From assembly GCA_024279945.1 (NCBI GenBank), contig JAJRRA010000040.1, positions 1-43,633 of the forward strand: 43,633 nucleotides of DNA, read 5' to 3'. This DNA comes from Gammaproteobacteria bacterium (GTDB lineage: Bacteria > Pseudomonadota > Gammaproteobacteria > Xanthomonadales > SZUA-36). Both the position numbers and the translations under genes were made by a program. How positions within the stretch are numbered: position 1 is the first letter of the stretch; every line of letters begins with the position of its first letter. A model generated the notes under the pieces. It saw only the letters and a list, made by a program, of their open reading frames with translations. It was not told the DNA's origin and ran no database searches. Positions 42,183 to 43,633 of this stretch are shown piece after piece.

Positions 42183-42220
42183 TCTTTTCCTTCACAAATA
42201 AAATTGCAGGTTAAAGACAG

Positions 42221-42814
42221 ATGCCTATTTACAGTCTCGAAGGACTGGTGCCAGTTATTGACCCCGGTGCCTGTGTTCATGAAACCGCCGTCCTGATTGG
42301 TGATGTGATCGTCGCGGACGGTTGTTATGTTGGCCCCAATGCCGTGTTGCGCGGTGATTTCGGGCGTGTCGTGGTGGAAGAAGGGGCTAATTTTCAGGAT
42401 ACCTGCGTCGCGCACACCTTTCCCGGCAAGGACTGCATCATCGAAGTCGATGGTCATATTGGACACGGCGTGGTGCTGCACGGTTGTCGCATCGGGCGCA
42501 ACGCCATGATTGGTATGAATTCGGTCATCATGGATGATGCGGTCATCGGCGCAGAGTCCATCGTGGGTGCGATGGCCTTTGTGCGCTCGGGGTTCACCTG
42601 CCCGGAGCGCAGTATGGTGGTGGGCTCTCCCGCGCGGATCATTCGCGAGGTCCGCGAAGATGAAGTCAAATGGAAAAGCCTCGGCACCCGGGAGTACCAG
42701 CAACTGGGTGGTCGCTGCCTGGCCTCTCTGGAGAGGGCGCAGCCCCTGACCGAACCGGAACCCGATCGTCCCCGGATAAAGGTCAGCGACTTCAAGCTCA
42801 AGCATGAGTTCTGA
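42221..42814 (+). CDS. paaY: PaaY, gamma-carbonic-anhydrase-like hexapeptide protein
   Basis: Left-handed beta-helix protein; PaaY is a thioesterase thought to rescue CoA from dead-end products of the phenylacetate pathway. The 197-residue product begins MPIYSLEGLVPVIDPGA and has hexapeptide turns (VIVADGCYVGPNAVLRGDF) and zinc-binding His residues (CVAHTFP, GHIGHGVVLHGC). C-terminal RPRIKVSDFKLKHEF is as in PaaY (E. coli 196). Preceded by a PaaX-type operator. Confidence 0.93.
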   Translation: MPIYSLEGLVPVIDPGACVHETAVLIGDVIVADGCYVGPNAVLRGDFGRVVVEEGANFQDTCVAHTFPGKDCIIEVDGHIGHGVVLHGCRIGRNAMIGMNSVIMDDAVIGAESIVGAMAFVRSGFTCPERSMVVGSPARIIREVREDEVKWKSLGTREYQQLGGRCLASLERAQPLTEPEPDRPRIKVSDFKLKHEF

Positions 42815-42850
42815 GGATAATCTTCCTCAACAGATCAAGGAATAATCACC

Positions 42851-43504
42851 ATGGCCGGTCCCCACCCATTCAGCAAAATGGCAGCCGCAGGTGTGCATGT
42901 CAAGACCCTCAGTCTGGCCAGGAAATATTTGGATGATGACAGCCAAATTCTGATTGCGGGATACGGCGAAGGCGGACTTGAATATCAACTATTGAAAAAG
43001 GGATTTCACGCTGATGCAATATCCGCCCTCGACATAAAACCCGAACAATACAAACTTGAGGAAGTGCAATGTCAGTTTTGTGATTTGAATGGAAGAATTC
43101 CATTTGCCGACAACAGTTTTGATGTGTGCTTTTCCGTCGAAGTTATTGAGCACCTCAACAACCCTCAAAATATTATTAACGAAACTCACCGGATACTCAA
43201 ACCCGATGGCATGCTATTTCTGACAACGCCCAACGTACACTCAATTGCACAGAAGATCCGCTTTATGTTCTCTGATGAGTTGTACTGGTTCAGGGATAAA
43301 GACCACAAAAATGTCGGTCATATTCATCCCATTTTTGACTGGTTGCTGAAACGAATGATCCATGATCGGTTTGAACTGCTTGAATACGATGCCCCCAGTT
43401 TTCAGTTGCGTCTTATGGTAAAGGCGCCGGGCATTCCGATGCCGGTAAAAAGCCGCTTATTTGCCGACATCAATATTTATGCATTAAAAAAATTACCTGA
43501 TTAG
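42851..43504 (+). CDS. Class I SAM-dependent methyltransferase
   Basis: The 217-residue product has a Rossmann methyltransferase core: QILIAGYGEGGLEYQLL (motif I), DAISALDIKPEQYK, IPFADNSFDVCFSVEVIEHL (motif IV region) and LKPDGMLFLTTPNVHS (motif V). UbiE/COQ5-like methyltransferase_11 type; no substrate can be inferred. A ribosome binding site (AAGGAATAATCACC) precedes the ATG. It follows paaY by 36 bp, possibly in the same transcript, but no paa role is known. Confidence 0.88.
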   Translation: MAGPHPFSKMAAAGVHVKTLSLARKYLDDDSQILIAGYGEGGLEYQLLKKGFHADAISALDIKPEQYKLEEVQCQFCDLNGRIPFADNSFDVCFSVEVIEHLNNPQNIINETHRILKPDGMLFLTTPNVHSIAQKIRFMFSDELYWFRDKDHKNVGHIHPIFDWLLKRMIHDRFELLEYDAPSFQLRLMVKAPGIPMPVKSRLFADINIYALKKLPD

Positions 43505-43513
43505 CTCGATATC

Positions 43514-43633
43514 TCAGCTACCATAAACCGGTACGTCACGCAGTCTGGCCTCAGACCAAGGCTGGCAACGTGCAGCGGCTAATAACAGACGCGGCACCAT
43601 GGCTTCAAGTCGGAACCGTCGATTAAACCGCCA
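43514..43633 (-). mobile_element. C-terminal end of an ISXO2/IS1595-like transposase (partial)
   Basis: A minus-strand frame enters from the right edge and stops at 43514-43516 (39 residues). It begins WRFNRRFRLEAMVPRLLLA, close to the EF.WRFNRRF...M..RL C-terminal signature of ISXO2-like (IS1595) transposases, after which the ending looks unusual (VPVYGS). The rest lies outside the window, so intactness is unknown. No terminal repeat was identified. Confidence 0.65.

Overview
The window looks like a gammaproteobacterial chromosome segment, probably from a free-living, possibly marine organism. The housekeeping blocks have typical gammaproteobacterial order (rpsF-rpsR-rplI-dnaB, ffh-rpsP-rimM-trmD-rplS with ccsA/corB divergent from ffh, an IscA-family gene divergent from asnS). 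The accessory part is catabolic: a TonB receptor, phenylacetate genes and CoA-linked acid metabolism. The species cannot be named from what is visible.

Layout. (1) 1-1476, minus strand: a DUF6502-type gene followed by the start of an exported protein built from two kinds of Gly-Thr-Gly repeats, which runs off the left edge. (2) 2249-2425: a consensus sigma70 promoter, a compact structured RNA with GGA motifs in its hairpin loops, and an intrinsic terminator. This is a candidate CsrA/RsmA-sequestering small RNA that no ORF explains. (3) 2480-16751: core genes asnS, iscA/erpA, rpsF, rpsR, rplI, dnaB, pspF (without its psp operon), radA, an acyltransferase, corB, a ccsA-like gene, ffh, rpsP, rimM, trmD, rplS. 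(4) 16744-20621: the tail of a decayed Calx-beta protein, then a two-gene unit made of an unrecognised repeat/beta protein and a membrane TIR-TPR protein. (5) 20720-25390, minus strand: the phenylacetyl-CoA epoxidase operon paaABCDE ending in its repressor paaX. (6) 25636-27560: a ribbon-helix-helix/RelE toxin-antitoxin pair and remnants of IS91-family and IS21-family elements. (7) 27899-38531: a catabolic island with a VOC protein, a GntR/UTRA regulator with a perfect 22-bp palindrome in its divergent promoter, a frameshifted family III CoA-transferase, an HMG-CoA-lyase-like enzyme, hydantoinase/oxoprolinase A and B, an isochorismatase-type amidase and a TonB-dependent receptor. (8) 38906-42814: the rest of the paa genes (paaG, paaJ, paaY) with a papain-fold (NlpC/P60-like) gene, split by an in-frame TGA, lying between them. 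(9) 42851-43633: a methyltransferase and the C-terminal end of an ISXO2/IS1595-like transposase.

How the parts connect. The paa genes lie in two blocks about 13.5 kb apart but share one operator: TGATACA/TGTATCA-type half-sites 25-26 bp apart occur upstream of paaA, paaG and paaY. The paaG and paaY copies are almost identical over about 45 bp and bracket the NlpC/P60-like gene. PaaX, encoded in the first block, is the natural ligand. The island between the blocks carries transposon debris and a toxin-antitoxin pair, consistent with later insertion. The hydantoinase-type operon appears to be a separate pathway in which a cyclic amide or imide is opened with ATP, the amide is hydrolysed, the acid is activated by CoA transfer and the product is cleaved by a lyase; the substrate is unknown.

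No tRNA, rRNA or CRISPR array was found. All family calls rest on motifs and remembered family sequences, not on a search.
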